From Proteinivorax hydrogeniformans (GTDB taxonomy: Bacteria; Bacillota; Proteinivoracia; Proteinivoracales; Proteinivoracaceae): a stretch of 64,000 nt of DNA. Numbering within the stretch: position 1 is the stretch's first letter; each line of letters begins with the position of its first letter. Below are positions 28,665 to 38,016 of the stretch, piece by piece. Below the pieces are notes generated by a model. The model had not been told where the DNA came from. It worked only from the letters and a program-made list of their open reading frames with translations, and made no database searches. Where the stretch lies: NCBI RefSeq assembly GCF_040515995.1, contig NZ_CP159485.1, positions 2,418,001 through 2,482,000 of the forward strand. Reading direction: 5' to 3'. A program made the position numbers and the translations under genes.

Positions 28665-29340
28665 TTTGCTGCCCCCTCCCCTGATGGTGACTGATTATAG
28701 ATTGGAAAATTTTAACCCCATCTTCTCCGCCTAGGATGCTATCTACTGCACGCTCTGGGTGTGGCATCATACCCATGACATTTCCTTTTTCGTTTTTTAC
28801 CCCTGCAATACCGTATGACGAACCATTGGGGTTGTCGTTATAGGTAAATAAGATTTGGTTGTTTTTTTTGATTTCTTCATACTTCGACTCAGGCACATAA
28901 TAGTTTCCATCTCCATGGGCTATAGGTAGGCTAATGCTTTCATCTTGCTGGTACTGGTTTGTAAATACTGTTTTATTGTTGACTACCTTAAGGGATTGCT
29001 CTTTGCAAATAAACTTGGTGCTTTTATTTTTCATTAAAGCTCCAGGAAGCAAGCCGCTTTCTACTAAGATTTGAAAACCGTTGCAAATACCTACTACAAT
29101 ACCATCATCTTCTGCAAACTTTTTAACAGCTTCCATAATGGGGGAAAATCTTGCGATGGCACCGCTTCGTAGATAATCACCGTACGAAAAACCTCCAGGA
29201 AGTATTATACAGTCTACATCCTTTGGCAAATCAGTATCTTTATGCCATATAAGCTGACAGCTATGTCCTAAGCTTTCCACAGCATACTGTGCATCTTTGT
29301 CGCAATTTGAACCAGGAAAAACCACCACACCAAAATTCAT
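28657..29340 (-). CDS. purQ: FGAM synthase glutaminase subunit
   Basis: A 227-residue class I glutamine amidotransferase. It supplies ammonia to PurL. The nucleophilic Cys is in [19 protein letters not shown] and the His/Glu pair in [10 protein letters not shown]. The N terminus [16 protein letters not shown] is the family hallmark. It starts 2 nt after purS and ends inside the purL start region. Confidence 0.97.
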   Translation of the reverse strand: MNFGVVVFPGSNCDKDAQYAVESLGHSCQLIWHKDTDLPKDVDCIILPGGFSYGDYLRSGAIARFSPIMEAVKKFAEDDGIVVGICNGFQILVESGLLPGALMKNKSTKFICKEQSLKVVNNKTVFTNQYQQDESISLPIAHGDGNYYVPESKYEEIKKNNQILFTYNDNPNGSSYGIAGVKNEKGNVMGMMPHPERAVDSILGGEDGVKIFQSIISHHQGRGQQNG

Positions 29341-29342
29341 GG

Positions 29343-29591
29343 CTACTCCTCCTCCACAGTATATTCGTAGTCCTCTATAGCTGGATTAGCCAACAGCTTT
29401 TGGCAAATTTCATCTAACTCTTTATTTGCTTGATCTTTACTTGCACAATCTAACTTTAGAAAAAACTCTTTTCTTTGCTCAACCTCTTGTACGCTGTCGT
29501 AACCAAGACTTTTTACAGCTCTGTGTATTGCCTGAGCTTGAGGGTCTAAAATACCATTTCTATACTGAACAGTTACTTTGCCGTTATACAT
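29343..29591 (-). CDS. purS: FGAM synthase PurS subunit
   Basis: An 82-residue scaffold protein that bridges PurL and PurQ. The sequence [20 protein letters not shown] and the [17 protein letters not shown] strand are characteristic of PurS. It overlaps the purC stop by one base and precedes purQ by 2 nt, the standard purC-purS-purQ-purL order of Firmicutes. Confidence 0.95.
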   Translation of the reverse strand: MYNGKVTVQYRNGILDPQAQAIHRAVKSLGYDSVQEVEQRKEFFLKLDCASKDQANKELDEICQKLLANPAIEDYEYTVEEE

Positions 29592-30307
29592 TAGTTAAGC
29601 CTCCCTTTGATTCTGTCGTATATTTCGGTGTATTTATCCATTACAGAGCCTTTGTCTTGTCTAAAAATATCTTTATCTAAACTCTCCAAGGTTTCTTTAT
29701 CCCAAAGACGACAGGTATCAGGGGAAATCTCATCAGATAAAATTAACTTCCCATCGTTTGTCACACCAAACTCCAATTTATAATCAACAAGCACCACGTT
29801 TATATCATCGAAAAGCTGCTTTAATATCTCATTAACCTTTAGTGATATTTCTTCCATTTTTTCTACTTGCTGCTCAGTTGCTAGGTTCATTAGCTTAATA
29901 TGCTCTTTATTTATAAGGGGGTCTTTTAAGTCGTCATTTTTATAGAAAAACTCCACTAAAGGAAAAGGCATTTCCATCTTCTGCTCAAGACCTAAACGCC
30001 TGCAAATGCTACCAGCAGCATAGTTTCTAATAACCACTTCTACCGGTAAAATTTCCACCTTTTTAACTAGCATTTCGTTATCAGAAATTTGCTTAACAAA
30101 GTGATTGTCTACGTTCTGCTCTTTAAGGTAGTCAAATAACAATGCTGAAATTTTGTTGTTTAATTTTCCTTTGTCCTGTTCGCTGCCTACCTTGTCTCCA
30201 TCACCAGCTGTAAGTGCATCGGTATATTCTAGCCACAAAATATCCTTGTCATCTGTATAATAAACCTTTTTAGCTTTCCCTCTGTATAACTCTTCTAATT
30301 TTTTCAC
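29591..30307 (-). CDS. purC: SAICAR synthetase
   Basis: A 238-residue enzyme that joins CAIR and aspartate with ATP (step 8 of the pathway). The N terminus LYRGKAKKVYYTDDKDI and the motifs EVVIRNYAAGSICRRLG and LSDEISPDTCRLWD are diagnostic. It lies 23 nt after purB with GGGAGG upstream of the start. Confidence 0.97.
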   Translation of the reverse strand: MKKLEELYRGKAKKVYYTDDKDILWLEYTDALTAGDGDKVGSEQDKGKLNNKISALLFDYLKEQNVDNHFVKQISDNEMLVKKVEILPVEVVIRNYAAGSICRRLGLEQKMEMPFPLVEFFYKNDDLKDPLINKEHIKLMNLATEQQVEKMEEISLKVNEILKQLFDDINVVLVDYKLEFGVTNDGKLILSDEISPDTCRLWDKETLESLDKDIFRQDKGSVMDKYTEIYDRIKGRLN

Positions 30308-30330
30308 TTAAAAAACCTCCCTAAAATTTT

Positions 30331-31623
30331 TTATATATTTAACTTGGTAAATATATTGTCTACTTCTTTTGCGCAAAAACTTAGATCAAAAATTCCTTCT
30401 AAGTCTTCCTTGCTTATCTTTTCTGATAAGCTTTGATCAGCCATAAGCAGTTCTTTAAAGTCAGTTTTTTGTTCCCAAGCCTGCATTGCATATTTTTGAA
30501 CTAAGTCGTAAGCTTCTTCTCTTTTTAAGCCTTTTTGAACTAAAGATAATAGTACGCGACCTGAGAAGGTCAAGTTGTAGCTTTTAGCTATATTCTCAGC
30601 CATGTTTTCTGGATACACATGTAAATCTGAAATTATTCTAGTTAGCTTAGCTAACATATAATCCACTAAAATAGTGCTATCTGGGACAATTACCCTTTCA
30701 ACGGAAGAGTGAGAAATATCTCTTTCATGCCATAGCGCTTGGTTTTCCATAGCAGCTATAGAGTTGCTTCTTACTACTCTTGCTAAACCACAAAGTTGCT
30801 CGCAGTTAACAGGATTTCTTTTATGTGGCATTGCTGATGAACCCTTTTGTCCTGCATAGAAAGGTTCTTCAACCTCCCTGGTTTCTGTTTTTTGTAAGCT
30901 TCTTATTTCCAAGGCAATCTTTTCTATGCTACCAGCAACTATAGCTAAGGTAGTTAAGTACTGGGCGTGTCTATCTCTTTGAAGAACTTGAGTGGAAATA
31001 GGAGAAGGATTTAAGCCAAGTTCTTTACAAACTAGCTGTTCAACTTCTGGAGCTATGTTACCGTAAGTCCCTACTGCTCCGGAGAGCTTTCCGTATCTCA
31101 TGTTTTCCAGTGCATGATCAAGTCTTTCTAGGTTGCGCTCCATTTCTGAATACCAAAGGGCAAATTTAAGTCCTAAAGTTGTAGGCTCAGCATGAACACC
31201 GTGGGTCCTACCCATCATCACAGTATATTTGAATTCATTTGCTTTCTCTTTTAAAGCTTCCATCAGTTTTCTAAGCTCTGCTACAATCATATCGCCAGCT
31301 TCAACCATAAGCATCGCCATCGCTGTATCAACGACATCTGACGAAGTTAAACCATAATGGACGTATTTAGATTCCTCACCTAAGCTTTCTGCAACACATC
31401 TGGTAAAAGCTATTACGTCATGGCGAGTATCCTTTTCAATCTCTAAAATCCTATCAACAGAAAAGCTAGCATTTTTTTCGATTTTTTCTACATCTTCTTT
31501 TGGGATAACACCTAGTTTAGTCCAAGCTTTGCAAGCGGCTATTTCCACATCCAACCACTTCTGAAACTTATTTTCTAAGCTCCAGATTTTAGCCATCTTT
31601 TCTCTTGAATACCTTTCAATCAT
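30331..31623 (-). CDS. purB: Adenylosuccinate lyase
   Basis: A 430-residue member of the fumarase/aspartase superfamily. It removes fumarate from SAICAR and from adenylosuccinate. The signature GSSAMPHKRNPVNCE contains the mobile-loop catalytic Ser, and TSSDVVDTAMAM and GRTHGVHAEPTTLG are further conserved regions. Its ATG overlaps the purE stop by one base. Confidence 0.97.
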   Translation of the reverse strand: MIERYSREKMAKIWSLENKFQKWLDVEIAACKAWTKLGVIPKEDVEKIEKNASFSVDRILEIEKDTRHDVIAFTRCVAESLGEESKYVHYGLTSSDVVDTAMAMLMVEAGDMIVAELRKLMEALKEKANEFKYTVMMGRTHGVHAEPTTLGLKFALWYSEMERNLERLDHALENMRYGKLSGAVGTYGNIAPEVEQLVCKELGLNPSPISTQVLQRDRHAQYLTTLAIVAGSIEKIALEIRSLQKTETREVEEPFYAGQKGSSAMPHKRNPVNCEQLCGLARVVRSNSIAAMENQALWHERDISHSSVERVIVPDSTILVDYMLAKLTRIISDLHVYPENMAENIAKSYNLTFSGRVLLSLVQKGLKREEAYDLVQKYAMQAWEQKTDFKELLMADQSLSEKISKEDLEGIFDLSFCAKEVDNIFTKLNI

Positions 31624-32126
31624 TAAAGTTCCTCCTCTAAAATCTTGTCTAGTTTTTCTTGTTTTATTTTAACTTTATCCTGCATTTCTTCTTTAAGGAG
31701 GGTTAATTTCACAGCTACTTTGTTGTCAAACCCTGCGATTATTTGTCCGGCAAGGATAGCAGCGTTTTTGCTTCCGTCTATTGCCACTGTTGCAACAGGA
31801 ACCCCTGGTGGCATTTGAGCTATAGAATAAAGAGCGTCTTGTCCTGCCAATGACCCTGCAGAGATTGGAACACCTATTACCGGTAAGGTTGTAAAAGCTG
31901 CCATTACTCCTGGTAGATGTGCTGCTAATCCAGCTGCTGCGATTATAGCTGAAAACCCATTATCTTTAGCATTTTTGGAAAGCTTAGCTGCCTGCTCAGG
32001 AGTCCTATGAGCAGAACAAATTTTAACCTCTGGAGTTATTCCCAGATCCTTTAATGTAACCACACAATCTTTCATCTTACCCCAGTCACTGTCACTTCCC
32101 ATTACAATTAATACTTTAGACATCAT
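31623..32126 (-). CDS. purE: N5-CAIR mutase (class I PurE)
   Basis: A 167-residue protein with the class I PurE motifs VMGSDSDWGKM, KICSAHRTPEQ and AAGLAAHLPGV. It converts N5-CAIR to CAIR. Class I enzymes normally need PurK, but no purK is visible between purE and purB where it usually sits. It may be elsewhere, or high CO2 may suffice. ATG with GGAGG six bases upstream. Confidence 0.95.
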   Translation of the reverse strand: MMSKVLIVMGSDSDWGKMKDCVVTLKDLGITPEVKICSAHRTPEQAAKLSKNAKDNGFSAIIAAAGLAAHLPGVMAAFTTLPVIGVPISAGSLAGQDALYSIAQMPPGVPVATVAIDGSKNAAILAGQIIAGFDNKVAVKLTLLKEEMQDKVKIKQEKLDKILEEEL

Positions 32127-32172
32127 TAACTACCTCCTAAGTTTTATTATTTTAAATATTCTAGATAAAGTT

Positions 32173-32203
32173 AATACCCGAGCTAAAGTTAAACTCGGGT
32201 ATT
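32173..32203. terminator. Intra-operon hairpin between permease gene and purE
   Basis: AATACCCGAG/CTCGGGTATT forms a perfect 10-bp stem with an 11-nt loop. The T-tract after it on the minus strand is poor (TATTAAC), so it may cause partial termination or protect the upstream mRNA end. Confidence 0.5.
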
Positions 32204-32222
32204 TACATTGTACTAAATCCTT

Positions 32223-33521
32223 CTAAAATACTCCAGCTTCAATCATTAGATGTAATATAGAAGCTAGGGCTAGCACATAAATAAACCAGTGTACTTCTTT
32301 ATATTTTCCGGAAAAAACTTTAACTAGCGGGTAAGCAATAAATCCAACAGAAATACCATGTGCGATACTAAAAGCGAAAGGCATAAAAATTATAGTTAAA
32401 AATGCCGGAAACGCCTCCGTAAAATCTTCAAAATCTATATCTTTAACTGCACCCATCATAAGCACCCCAACAATTACAAGAGCAGGGGCTGTTGCTGCAC
32501 CAGGAACCACTAAAGCTAAAGGTGAAAAGAATATAGCTACTAAAAATAAAAGTCCTGCTACCACAGCTGTTAGACCAGTTCTGCCACCTTCAGTAACTCC
32601 GGCAGTACTTTCAACATAGGTTGTTACAGTACTAGTTCCTACCATAGAACCAAAGATTGTTCCTACAGAGTCCACTAACATTGCATTTTTTACCTTAGGA
32701 AGGTTGCCATTTTTATCAAGATAGCCAGCTCTTGCACCGGTACCCATTAGTGTGCCCATGGTATCAAATAGATCCACAAAGATAAGTGCAAAGATTGTCA
32801 TAAAACCAAGCCCAGTAATAGCTCCTCTTATATCTAGCTGAAAAACAATCCCTTCTAGGGTAGGCATAGCGGTAATACCATTTTCTACGCTACCAGAAAC
32901 GCCCATCGGGAATCCAATTAAAGTAGTGACTACGATTCCGATTAATAGCGCACCTTTTACTTTTAAAGCCATTAAAGCACCAGTTATAATAATACCAATT
33001 AAGGCTAATAGTGTAGCAGGTTCTGTTATATCACCTAAAGCTAATAAAGTTGGCTCATAAGAAACAATGATTTCAGCATTTTTAAGACCGATAAATGCAA
33101 TAAACAAACCTATACCAGCTGAAACAGCTCTTTTAAGAGAAGTAGGTACGGCATGATCGATTTTAGTTATTATTCCAGTTATAGCTAAAACTGCAAAAGC
33201 AACACCTGAGATAAACACAGCACCTAGCGCTACTTCCCAGCTAGATTGTCCTGCAATGGTGTAAGCAAAGAAGGCATTAAGCCCCATACCACTAGCTAAG
33301 GCAAACGGATAATTAGTGAAAAAGCCCATCAAAATTGTAGTTAGGGCAGCTGCCAAAGCTGTAGCTGTTAACACGGCCTCTTTAGGCATACCAGCATCTG
33401 ATAAAATATCTGGGTTGACAAACAAAATATAGGCCATAGTCATAAAAGTTGTTAGACCTGCGATTATTTCTGTACTTACGTTAGTTTTTCTTTCCTTTAA
33501 TTTAAAAATCCTCTCCAACAT
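32223..33521 (-). CDS. NCS2-family purine permease (AzgA/PbuG-like)
   Basis: A 432-residue membrane protein with about 12 hydrophobic segments. The N-terminal half contains NVSTEIIAGLTTFMTMAYIL and ASGMGLNAFFAYTIAG and the second half MGTGARAGYLDKNG and TSTVTTYVESTAGVTEGGRT, all hallmarks of the AzgA branch of NCS2 (guanine/hypoxanthine or adenine permeases). The guanine riboswitch upstream argues for guanine/hypoxanthine uptake. Ribosome binding site GAGGG six bases before the ATG. First gene of the purine operon. Confidence 0.93.
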   Translation of the reverse strand: MLERIFKLKERKTNVSTEIIAGLTTFMTMAYILFVNPDILSDAGMPKEAVLTATALAAALTTILMGFFTNYPFALASGMGLNAFFAYTIAGQSSWEVALGAVFISGVAFAVLAITGIITKIDHAVPTSLKRAVSAGIGLFIAFIGLKNAEIIVSYEPTLLALGDITEPATLLALIGIIITGALMALKVKGALLIGIVVTTLIGFPMGVSGSVENGITAMPTLEGIVFQLDIRGAITGLGFMTIFALIFVDLFDTMGTLMGTGARAGYLDKNGNLPKVKNAMLVDSVGTIFGSMVGTSTVTTYVESTAGVTEGGRTGLTAVVAGLLFLVAIFFSPLALVVPGAATAPALVIVGVLMMGAVKDIDFEDFTEAFPAFLTIIFMPFAFSIAHGISVGFIAYPLVKVFSGKYKEVHWFIYVLALASILHLMIEAGVF

Positions 33522-33560
33522 GTTAAACCCTCCTATTTATAAATAAGTAATAAGAAAACA

Positions 33561-33590
33561 AAAAAATCCCTGTCGTAAATGACCGGGATT
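33561..33590 (-). terminator. Riboswitch-controlled attenuator
   Basis: AATCCCGGTC pairs with GACAGGGATT with one mismatch, followed by seven T on the minus strand. It lies between the guanine aptamer and the permease gene and would form when guanine is bound. Confidence 0.85.
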
Positions 33591-33650
33591 GGAGCACAAC
33601 ATTACTTAAACAAATAACAAACACCATTTGTTAAAACGTAATTTTGCGCT

Positions 33651-33722
33651 ATCCCGTAGTCGGAAAGTTTACGGCTTCCGGTAGAGACTTGTGGACCATA
33701 TCACCACATTTATACGAGTGCG
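33651..33722 (-). promoter_or_regulatory. Guanine riboswitch aptamer
   Basis: All three stems of the purine aptamer are present on the minus strand. P1 is CTCGTA/TACGGG. P2 is TGTGG/CCACA closing a TGATATGGT loop. P3 is CGGAAG/CTTTCCG closing a CCGTAAA loop. The joining region reads GACTACGGG, so the nucleotide equivalent to position 74 is C, the guanine-specific form. The downstream attenuator makes it a transcriptional OFF switch for the permease-pur operon. Confidence 0.95.
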
Positions 33723-33750
33723 TATATGCTTTTTTGATGTTTCTAACTAT

Positions 33751-33779
33751 ATTTTAAGACACATGACAGATTTCGTCAA
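33751..33779 (-). promoter_or_regulatory. Sigma-A-type promoter of the purine operon
   Basis: On the minus strand TTGACG (33779-33774) and TAAAAT (33756-33751) are separated by 17 bp. The expected start point near 33743 lies about 20 nt before the aptamer. Confidence 0.8.
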
Positions 33780-33985
33780 CGTTTTCAAGAACATTTTTTC
33801 CTTTTTTAAATTTAATGTTCGTGTTTTGCTGTTTATGTGTGTAAAATATACTTTAAATGTATGTGTTTATTAAAACATTTTTTTCTCTGTATGTCCACAG
33901 GAAAAATTAATAATATAGATACCACCTTTACTTCATATTTTCTTTTATTAATCCTTTGAAGACGTGTCGCTGTAATAGGCAAAAA

Positions 33986-34026
33986 AATAGAAAGGGTAAG
34001 GCGAAAATAGCCTTATCCTTTCTATT
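33986..34026 (-). terminator. Terminator of the H2-oxidoreductase operon
   Basis: AATAGAAAGGATAAGGC pairs with GCCTTACCCTTTCTATT, with one G-T/C-A irregularity, followed by a run of T on the minus strand. It lies 15 nt past the rnfD stop and separates this operon from the purine operon. Confidence 0.85.
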
Positions 34027-34041
34027 TATCAGTTGTTGTGC

Positions 34042-34965
34042 TTACATTTTTTGAGAGTTTGCAATCGGACGTCTTTTAACGGTTAAACTCTCTATAACAG
34101 GAACTAGAGCATTCATGATTAAGATTGAAAATGCAACTCCACCTGTTGATGGAAGGAAAAATCTAAAGATACAGATTAGCACTCCAATGCTTATTCCATA
34201 CACAATTTTACCACGAAGGTTATCTGGACAAGTAACCCAGTCAGTGGCCATGAAAATTGCACCTAGTAGCACTCCACCTGTTAAAACACTATAAAAAGGA
34301 TCTTGATTTAAAAACATCGATAGGAAAAATACTGTGGCTATAATGGATACAGGTAGTCGCCACTCAATCTGTCTTTGATACAACAAGTATATTCCTCCAA
34401 GTATCAAAGCTAAAGCTGAGACCTCACCAAATGACCCTCCAGGGAAGGCAGCCAATAGGCTTCCGTAGCTTGGCATTTCAACCCCCTGATGCAGCATGGT
34501 TAATGGAGTTGCCTGGGTAGCTACATCTACCTCTCCAAATATATGAGGCTCATTTACTCTAAATATCCAACCAAACCCTATAGTGGCTACATATCCAAAT
34601 AATGCAGGGTTAAACCGGTTCCAGCCTAGGCCCCCCATCAGCTCTTTTGCTAGCCCAACACCAATTACTGCAGCTATAATAGCGCGCCATGCAGTAACCG
34701 AAGAAGGTAGCACTAAGGCAATCAACATGCCAGTTACAACTGCACTTAAATCAGATATTTTATTTTCCTTACCTAGTATTTTTCTTATCACACTTTCTGT
34801 AATTACAGCCGCTGCTACAGAAACCCCCATAACTATCAGAAAGTTAATCCCATAAAAGTATAGAGATACTAAGCTAACCGGAAGCAAAGCTATAATTACA
34901 TCTAGCATACTATCTTTTATAGTAATGTTTGCTTTTAGCCTTTTCCGGGGAGAGAAAATACTCAT
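34042..34965 (-). CDS. rnfD: RnfD-like FMN-binding membrane subunit (stand-alone)
   Basis: A 307-residue protein with about nine membrane helices. RnfD hallmarks are GGLGWNRFNPALFGYV (111-126), the covalent-FMN region VATQATPLTML with the acceptor Thr at 153, and PGGSFGEVSALALILGG (175-191). The usual SGAT motif reads TQAT, but the Thr is kept. In the RNF complex RnfD carries FMN and helps pass electrons across the membrane, coupled to Na+ or H+ movement. Here RnfA, B, E and G are all missing. It follows the HydA-RnfC fusion by 25 nt and ends the sigma-54-type operon. Inference: it is the transmembrane electron conduit from HydA-RnfC to the exported reductase. Confidence 0.88.
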   Translation of the reverse strand: MSIFSPRKRLKANITIKDSMLDVIIALLPVSLVSLYFYGINFLIVMGVSVAAAVITESVIRKILGKENKISDLSAVVTGMLIALVLPSSVTAWRAIIAAVIGVGLAKELMGGLGWNRFNPALFGYVATIGFGWIFRVNEPHIFGEVDVATQATPLTMLHQGVEMPSYGSLLAAFPGGSFGEVSALALILGGIYLLYQRQIEWRLPVSIIATVFFLSMFLNQDPFYSVLTGGVLLGAIFMATDWVTCPDNLRGKIVYGISIGVLICIFRFFLPSTGGVAFSILIMNALVPVIESLTVKRRPIANSQKM

Positions 34966-34990
34966 AATTCTTCCTCCTTTCCATTAAAAT

Positions 34991-37900
34991 CTAATTTGAT
35001 TTTAATGCTTCTTTTGTTTGCTTTATCATACTAGAAATCGGTCTATTTGATGGACATACATAAGCACATATGCTGCAACCTATACAGCTATCCACGTTAA
35101 ACAACCTACTTTTATTTAACTGCATTGTTTCAGCAAATAAGCTTAGATGATTAGGGTTAAGTTCCATAGGACACCCTTCTACGCATCTCCCACAGTGAAC
35201 ACAATCTTCATAGTTGTTTAACTTGGTTTTTGACAAATCTGCCAAGTTTAAAATACCGTGAACGTCCCTTGTGATAGGATCTTCTAAGGACACCTCTTGT
35301 AACTGCCCATTAGCATCACTAATATAAATACTTGAGGAGTTTCCGTCAATTTGGTTGATATCCACCCCGGCATCTATTAGCAATGATTTTATAGTAACTC
35401 CTAGTTTTACCCTATAGTTAGCGGGATGAGCCACATGGACTCCGTCAACTGTAATAACAGTATCTAAAGTAGGAGCACCTACAAAAATACAACGGTAAAG
35501 ACTTAACACCTTCGAAACATCAGTAATTATACATTCTTGAGAAGATTTGCCTGTGCCGAAGATTCTTTCTACCAGCATATCTTCCTTATTTGTAGGGTAT
35601 CTGTCAGTTACCGTAACAACATCTATCTGCTCGTCATCTTTAAGTTTTTGTGCTAGCAAGTTAGTAACAGTTGTATCGGCTATATTTAGAGCAATTACGC
35701 ACTCATTTAAACTACAAACTTTAAGCAAGGTTTTTATACCTTTTAGGAACTCATTCATGTGTTCTAAAATTAACCGATGATCTTTAGTGATAAAGCTATT
35801 ATTTCCTACTACGTTCACCACAAGTTTATCTTTATGTCTACTGTCCCAATCAATCCCTTTTTCAAATAATGGGATGTTAGACTTTTTATTGCTAATTCCA
35901 AAGTCTTTTGCTAATCCCATATCCACCATCTTTTGCTTTATAACAGCGTTAGGAATTTCTTCTAAGTGCTCAGCTCCTTCAGTTGCCGCAGACACTTCTG
36001 CTGTTGAGGAATCAAAAGGTTCTTTGGGGGTGATCACTATGTCGGCACCTTCATCGTTTACTTTGCTCACTTTACCCGCTACTCCTGAGTAGATAGGGCG
36101 TCCATAAAAGCCATTTGCATCAGCTATTTTTTGTCCCAACATAACCTCATCGCCTGGCTTAACTAAAACTTTTGCTTGCTTACCATCTTCTTGGGTTAGT
36201 GGGTAAATTAACACATCGGAAAGTCCCGCTTCTTTAATCTCTTTATGTTTAGTGCTAACTTGTTGGCGCTGAGTGTACTCTGTGTGTAAAAGTTCATGAG
36301 ATTTATGACCTAAGGGATCTCCTAAAAACTCTTTATACAGTTGCTTTACTGCGGGGTTTTCATGAGACTTCCTAATAGGCAAGTTTTTATCCACTTCATA
36401 TATAGCATTTATCCTTGCATGACGCTTCTCTTTTGTTGCAGGAAGTGGTTGGCCTCCACCCCCGATGCAACCTCCAGGGCAGGTCATCACTTCAACAAAG
36501 TGATAAAAAGCGTCACCGTTTTTAATCATTTCAAATAATTTCCTTGCATTAGTTAAACCATGCACTACAGCCACTTTAACATCTAACTCTCCGACAGGTA
36601 AAGTAGCTTCTTTAATGCCGTCATAACCTCTAACCTGCTCAAATTCTAACCTTCCTAGTTCCTCACCGGTGATTACTTCAACTGCTGTACGCAGAGCAGC
36701 TTCCATAACACCTCCTGTAGCTCCAAAAATAGCTCCTGCACCTGTGGAAATGCCAAGTGGGTTGTCATGCTCCTGAGGATCTAAGTTTTCAAAATCAATT
36801 TTAGCTTTTTTTACCATTCGGGCAAACTCTCTTGTAGTAAGCACAGCGTCAACATCTTGAGTATCCGCTCTTCCCATCTCCGGTCGGTTTGCTTCATACT
36901 TTTTAGCGGTGCAAGGCATAACTGAAACGGAAAAAATATTTTTAGGGTCTATGCCCATTTTTTCAGCATAAAAGGTTTTTGCCAACGCCCCAAACATTTG
37001 CTGCGGAGACTTACAGGTCGATAGGTGATTTAAATATTTAGGGTAATTATGCTCCACAAACTTTATCCAACCAGGACTACAAGAGGTAAACATCGGTAGA
37101 TTTTCACCTTTGTTCACTCTATCAATAAATTCATGTCCTTCTTCCATAATTGTTAAGTCCGCTGTAAAGTTTGTATCAAACACTTTATCAAACCCTAGCT
37201 CCTTTAAGCTAGCTACCATCTGTCCGGTACTAACCCCGCCGGGAGTAATACCAAATTCTTCGCCTATAGAAACCCTTATAGCTGGTGCTGTCTGAGCAAT
37301 TACATGCATATTAGGGTCTTGTATGGCCTCTAATACTCTTTCCTCATGACTTTTTTCTGTCAAAGCTCCTACAGGACAAACTGTAATACATTGACCACAC
37401 TCAACACAAGCAGTGTCTTTAAGCTGCCTATGATATTGAGGTGATACTTCATCGGAAAAAGGCGGAATCACCTGGTCAGGATAACCCTCATACTGATAAC
37501 TCAGTATATCTGTGCTTTGAGTTTCGCTGCAAACTCTTACACAGCGTCCACATAAAATACACTTTTGAGGATCCCTTTTTATCCCTTCTCCACTAATATC
37601 TATGGTATCTTCCTGACGCTTCACGCTGGTAGTATCTAAGTCATTTAACTCAAATTTCTCTGCCAAAGTCATAAGCTCACACTTTTTCTCTCGCAGACAA
37701 TTATCACAATCAACTAGGTGGTTTTCCAAAATTGACTCTAAGATAACCTTTCTAGCTTGTTTAATCTTTCTACTAGATGAGTTTATCACCATTTTATCGG
37801 AAACAGGATGTACACAGCTTGGTACCATTTTATCGTTAGCCACATCTTCTACCATACAAATACGGCAGGCACCATTTTTGTGAACTTCTGGAGGAAAAAT

Positions 37901-38014
37901 GTCTTTATGATGACATAAGGTTGGTATATCTATGCCAGCTTTTTGTGCAGCTTCCAGTATGGTAGTTCCTTTAGGAGTACTAACCTGTTTGCCGTCTATA
38001 GTTATAGTTAGCAA
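34991..38014 (-). CDS. HydA-RnfC fusion: [FeFe]-hydrogenase joined to an RNF electron-input subunit
   Basis: A 1007-residue protein. Residues 1-80: [2Fe-2S] domain with C34, C50, C53, C67. Residues 95-115: His-ligated cluster (H99, C103, C106, C112). Residues 150-215: two [4Fe-4S] motifs. Residues 225-525: H-cluster domain with L1 TSCSPGW (310-316), L2 MPCTAKKYE and L3 EVMTCPGGCIGGGGQP (508-523). Residues 528-575: Fe-hydrogenase small-subunit domain. Residues 598-1000: RnfC with its sandwich-hybrid domain, SLBB region (845-885) and two [4Fe-4S] motifs (C938-C948, C977-C987). The RnfC NADH/FMN motifs (GxGGxxFPT and ECEPY) are absent. TTG start, GGGAGGGG seven bases upstream. I infer that H2, not NADH, supplies electrons to RnfD. 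A single uninterrupted frame rules out an assembly join by eye. Confidence 0.93.
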   Translation of the reverse strand: MLTITIDGKQVSTPKGTTILEAAQKAGIDIPTLCHHKDIFPPEVHKNGACRICMVEDVANDKMVPSCVHPVSDKMVINSSSRKIKQARKVILESILENHLVDCDNCLREKKCELMTLAEKFELNDLDTTSVKRQEDTIDISGEGIKRDPQKCILCGRCVRVCSETQSTDILSYQYEGYPDQVIPPFSDEVSPQYHRQLKDTACVECGQCITVCPVGALTEKSHEERVLEAIQDPNMHVIAQTAPAIRVSIGEEFGITPGGVSTGQMVASLKELGFDKVFDTNFTADLTIMEEGHEFIDRVNKGENLPMFTSCSPGWIKFVEHNYPKYLNHLSTCKSPQQMFGALAKTFYAEKMGIDPKNIFSVSVMPCTAKKYEANRPEMGRADTQDVDAVLTTREFARMVKKAKIDFENLDPQEHDNPLGISTGAGAIFGATGGVMEAALRTAVEVITGEELGRLEFEQVRGYDGIKEATLPVGELDVKVAVVHGLTNARKLFEMIKNGDAFYHFVEVMTCPGGCIGGGGQPLPATKEKRHARINAIYEVDKNLPIRKSHENPAVKQLYKEFLGDPLGHKSHELLHTEYTQRQQVSTKHKEIKEAGLSDVLIYPLTQEDGKQAKVLVKPGDEVMLGQKIADANGFYGRPIYSGVAGKVSKVNDEGADIVITPKEPFDSSTAEVSAATEGAEHLEEIPNAVIKQKMVDMGLAKDFGISNKKSNIPLFEKGIDWDSRHKDKLVVNVVGNNSFITKDHRLILEHMNEFLKGIKTLLKVCSLNECVIALNIADTTVTNLLAQKLKDDEQIDVVTVTDRYPTNKEDMLVERIFGTGKSSQECIITDVSKVLSLYRCIFVGAPTLDTVITVDGVHVAHPANYRVKLGVTIKSLLIDAGVDINQIDGNSSSIYISDANGQLQEVSLEDPITRDVHGILNLADLSKTKLNNYEDCVHCGRCVEGCPMELNPNHLSLFAETMQLNKSRLFNVDSCIGCSICAYVCPSNRPISSMIKQTKEALKSN

Positions 38015-38016
38015 CT

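Noticed and set aside
34991-38014. HydA-RnfC as an assembly artefact joining two genes
   Set aside because: The reading frame is continuous, the linker (about residues 575-598) is ordinary sequence, codon use does not change, and rnfD follows directly as expected for an RnfC gene. Only re-sequencing could fully exclude it.
34042-38014. A normal RNF complex
   Set aside because: RnfC is fused and lacks its NADH motifs, and RnfA, B, E and G are absent from the operon.
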